Below are positions 62,048 to 64,000 of a stretch of 64,000 nucleotides of DNA, in pieces. Source of the DNA: Bacteroidales bacterium (GTDB lineage Bacteria; Bacteroidota; Bacteroidia; Bacteroidales; UBA932); the NCBI GenBank assembly GCA_016282145.1, contig JAEEJZ010000034.1:1-64000 (forward strand). The letters run 5' to 3'. The first letter of the stretch is position 1. Every line of letters begins with the position of its first letter. Under the pieces are notes generated by a model, which worked only from the letters and a program-made list of their open reading frames with translations, did no database searches and had not been told where the DNA came from. A program made the translations under genes and the position numbers.

Positions 62048-62308
62048 ATGGCACACAAGAAAGGTCAATCCAGTTCAAAGAACGGTCGTGAGTCACAAAG
62101 CAAGCGCTTGGGTCTTAAGAAATTCGGCGGCGAAGTCGTAAAGGCCGGAAACATCATCGTGCGTCAGCGGGGAACCGTCCACAATCCTGCCAACGGAGTG
62201 GGAATGGGCAAGGACCACACCCTGTACGCCTTGATTGACGGTACCGTAAAGTTTACCCGGAAGAGGGACGACAAGTCCTATGTTTCCGTCATTCCGTTCG
62301 AAAGCTAA
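62048..62308 (+). CDS. rpmA: Ribosomal protein bL27
   Basis: 86 residues: [52 protein letters not shown]. The N-terminus begins directly with AHKKG, so there is no cleaved N-terminal extension of the Firmicutes kind; the flexible tail reaches toward the peptidyl-transferase centre. Confidence 0.97.
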   Translation: MAHKKGQSSSKNGRESQSKRLGLKKFGGEVVKAGNIIVRQRGTVHNPANGVGMGKDHTLYALIDGTVKFTRKRDDKSYVSVIPFES

Positions 62309-62331
62309 TTCGAAGGGAGTCCCGTTTTGAG

Positions 62332-62368
62332 AAAGACTTGCGCTTCGAAGGGAGTGTAGGTCTTTTTT
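62332..62368 (+). terminator. Terminator between rpmA and serS
   Basis: A 13-pair stem with G-T pairs, 62332-62344 with 62353-62365, around an eight-base loop, ends in a run of Ts (62363-62368). A 12-base direct repeat, TTCGAAGGGAGT, occurs at 62309-62320 and again across the loop at 62344-62355. Confidence 0.7.
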
Positions 62369-62393
62369 GGTTGAAATCAATGGAGAAAGCATC

Positions 62394-63665
62394 ATGCTTA
62401 CACTGAAAATGCTCCGCGAGGATACGCGGAAAGTCATCGAAAAACTGCAAATCAAGAACTTTGATGCGACGCCCATCGTGGAGAAAGTCCTCGAACTCGA
62501 CGCGTTGCGCCGCTCGGCCCAGACCGAAAGCGATGCCCTGCTCTCTGAGCAGAAGCAGAAGGCCGCGGCCATCGGCGCGCTGATGAAGCAGGGGCTCAAG
62601 GACGAAGCGGAAAAGGCAAAGGCCGAAGTGGCGGCCCTGAAGGCCAGGAGCGCAGAACTCCTCGCCAAGGGCGAAGCGGCGGCCCGCGAACTGGAGCAGC
62701 AGCTTGTCCTGCTGCCCAACCTGCCCTGCGACCTCGTGGCTCCCGGCAAAGGCGCCGAGGACAATCAGGTCGTCAAGATGGGCGGTCCCGAGGTGCAGCT
62801 CCCCGAAGGGGCGCTCCCGCACTGGGAACTGGCGAAAAAGTACGGCATCATCGACTTTGACCTGGGTGTCAAGGTGACCGGCGCAGGCTTCCCCGTCTAT
62901 CGCGACAAGGGAGCCAAACTCCAGCGCGCGCTCATCAACTTCTTCCTCGACTGCAACACCGCGGCCGGCTATATGGAAGTGGAGCCCCCGGTGATGGTGA
63001 ATGCCGCCTCCGGCTTCGGCACCGGGCAGCTGCCCGACAAGGAGGGCCAGATGTATCACGCCACCGTCGATGATTTCTATATGGTGCCTACCGCCGAGGT
63101 ACCCGTCACCAACCTTTTCCGTGACGAAATCCTGTCCGGCGACGCCCTCCCGCAGAAACTGACGGCCTATACCCCCTGCTTCCGCCGTGAAGCCGGTTCC
63201 TACGGCAAGGATGTGCGCGGCCTGAACCGCCTGCATCAGTTCGACAAGGTGGAGATCGTGCGCGTGGAAAAGCCGGAGAATAGTTATGCCGCCCTGGACG
63301 AAATGGTCGCCCACGTGGAAGGCATCGTGAACAAACTCGGGCTGCGCTACCGTATCCTGAGGCTCTGCGGCGGGGATATGTCCTTCACCTCGGCCATCAC
63401 CTATGACTTCGAACTCTGGTCCGCCGCCCAGGGACGCTGGCTGGAAATCTCGTCCGTCTCCAACTTCGAGACCTACCAGGCCAACCGGCTGCACCTGCGC
63501 TACCGCGACGCGGACGGCAAGCCCCAGCTCTGCCACACGCTGAACGGCAGTTCGCTGGCCCTGCCCCGCGTCGTCGCCGCCCTGCTGGAAGACAACCAGA
63601 CCCCGGACGGCATCGTCATCCCGGAGGTCCTGCGGCCCTACACCGGCTTTGACATCATTGATTAA
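62394..63665 (+). CDS. serS: Seryl-tRNA synthetase
   Basis: 423 residues from ATG 62394. N-terminal coiled-coil arm (about residues 25-105) for tRNA-Ser binding, class II core with TAEVPVTNLF, motif 2 CFRREAGSYGKDVRGLNRLHQFDKVE (as CFRREAGSYGKDVRG and HQFDKVE) and motif 3 NGSSLALPRVVAALLEDNQ. An upstream in-frame TTG (62367) lies next to the terminator T-run and is less likely. Confidence 0.95.
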   Translation: MLTLKMLREDTRKVIEKLQIKNFDATPIVEKVLELDALRRSAQTESDALLSEQKQKAAAIGALMKQGLKDEAEKAKAEVAALKARSAELLAKGEAAARELEQQLVLLPNLPCDLVAPGKGAEDNQVVKMGGPEVQLPEGALPHWELAKKYGIIDFDLGVKVTGAGFPVYRDKGAKLQRALINFFLDCNTAAGYMEVEPPVMVNAASGFGTGQLPDKEGQMYHATVDDFYMVPTAEVPVTNLFRDEILSGDALPQKLTAYTPCFRREAGSYGKDVRGLNRLHQFDKVEIVRVEKPENSYAALDEMVAHVEGIVNKLGLRYRILRLCGGDMSFTSAITYDFELWSAAQGRWLEISSVSNFETYQANRLHLRYRDADGKPQLCHTLNGSSLALPRVVAALLEDNQTPDGIVIPEVLRPYTGFDIID

Positions 63666-64000
63666 AGACTGTACCATATTAGGCATCGACCCCGGAACCA
63701 ACCTGCTTGGTTTCGGGATCGTGCGTGTTGTAAAGGGGCGTCCGGAATTCGTGGACATGGGCGTCCTGGACCTGCGTCGCCAGAAAGATGCCTATACCAA
63801 ACTCAACTGCATCTATCAGAAGGTGGATGCGCTCTGTGCCCTGCACCATCCCGAGGAACTGGCCATCGAATCCCCGTTCTACGGAAAAAATGCCCAGGTC
63901 ATCCTGAAACTGGGCCGGGCGCAGGGGGCCGTGATGTGCGCGGCGCTCGCGCACGGGGCCGCCGTGACCGAGTATGCGCCCCGCCGGGCGAAAGAGGTCA
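63658..64000 (+). CDS. ruvC: Holliday junction endonuclease RuvC, C-terminus beyond window
   Basis: I translated from TTG 63658, which overlaps the serS stop: IKDCTILGIDPGTNLLGFGI. The first catalytic aspartate is in GIDPGT and a second acidic residue in LAIESPFYGKNAQVILKLGR, followed by AQGAVMCAAL and VTEYAPRRAKEV. 114 residues visible of about 190. It resolves Holliday junctions. The start codon is uncertain (TTG 63658 or ATT 63661). Confidence 0.88.
   Translation, partial: MIKDCTILGIDPGTNLLGFGIVRVVKGRPEFVDMGVLDLRRQKDAYTKLNCIYQKVDALCALHHPEELAIESPFYGKNAQVILKLGRAQGAVMCAALAHGAAVTEYAPRRAKEV

Overview
The window is a chromosomal segment of a GC-rich member of the Bacteroidia, most likely Bacteroidales. 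Three things point there. Promoters follow the Bacteroidetes pattern, TTTG (or TTG), 19-21 bases, then TAnnTTTG. Shine-Dalgarno sites are almost absent. The gene set is typical: a short lysine-type SerA, DUF4922-SpoIID, DUF1343/NamZ, tandem deoxynucleoside kinases and GH28. Genus and family cannot be fixed from the sequence. There is no rRNA operon, CRISPR array, intact prophage or biosynthetic cluster. About 54 protein genes, one broken gene and two tRNAs fill nearly all of the sequence.

Layout. 0-6.7 kb: rnr (cut by the window edge) diverging from uvrA, then a nucleoside kinase and a phosphodiester glycosidase. 6.6-13.6 kb: MBL hydrolase, two deoxynucleoside kinases, acyl-CoA synthetase, a sugar MFS carrier with a ROK kinase, and an FKBP lipoprotein. 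13.7-24.5 kb: pRiA4b-like protein, IMPACT protein, serC-serA-DUF1015, recQ, dnaG, metG. 24.5-26.2 kb: a small AT-richer patch with a secreted protein, an ORF6N gene and a long repeat copy. 26.2-35.9 kb: dnaX-lptB, an NtrC-like regulator, cmk-ispH, efp, an NtrY-like kinase. 35.4-38.5 kb: pncA/pncB, an outer-membrane protein remnant, an alpha/beta hydrolase, tRNA-Asn. 38.6-43.9 kb: DUF4922-SpoIID, AmpG-like permease, NamZ and murI, a cell-wall turnover group to which murQ at 52.5 kb belongs functionally. 44-52.3 kb: prfB with its programmed frameshift, fumarase, an AsmA-like giant, serB, an E2-like protein. 52.4-64 kb: tRNA-Leu-murQ-CDF, HAD lipoprotein, GH28, deoD, a surface protein, thioesterase, rpsU, an ATPase-sirtuin pair, rplU-rpmA, serS, and the start of ruvC.

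The most unusual element is a dispersed intergenic repeat present five times (about 1957, 13633, 25819, 50172 and 57402). Each copy has a conserved core carrying small hairpins, enclosed by outer arms that differ between copies yet are complementary within a copy. Two copies carry an extra structured insert of about 75 bases. The arms also double as expression signals: terminators in the 13.6 and 57.4 kb copies, and the -33 boxes of the rnr/uvrA divergent promoters in the 2 kb copy. This looks like a structured RNA or DNA element and is the best candidate here for something undescribed.

A second theme is translation initiation. At least a dozen genes have a Bacteroidetes -7 box ending only 4-8 bases before the start codon, which predicts leaderless or nearly leaderless mRNAs. 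By contrast rpsU (bS21) carries a near-perfect Shine-Dalgarno sequence, and prfB keeps a Shine-Dalgarno-like stimulator at its frameshift site.
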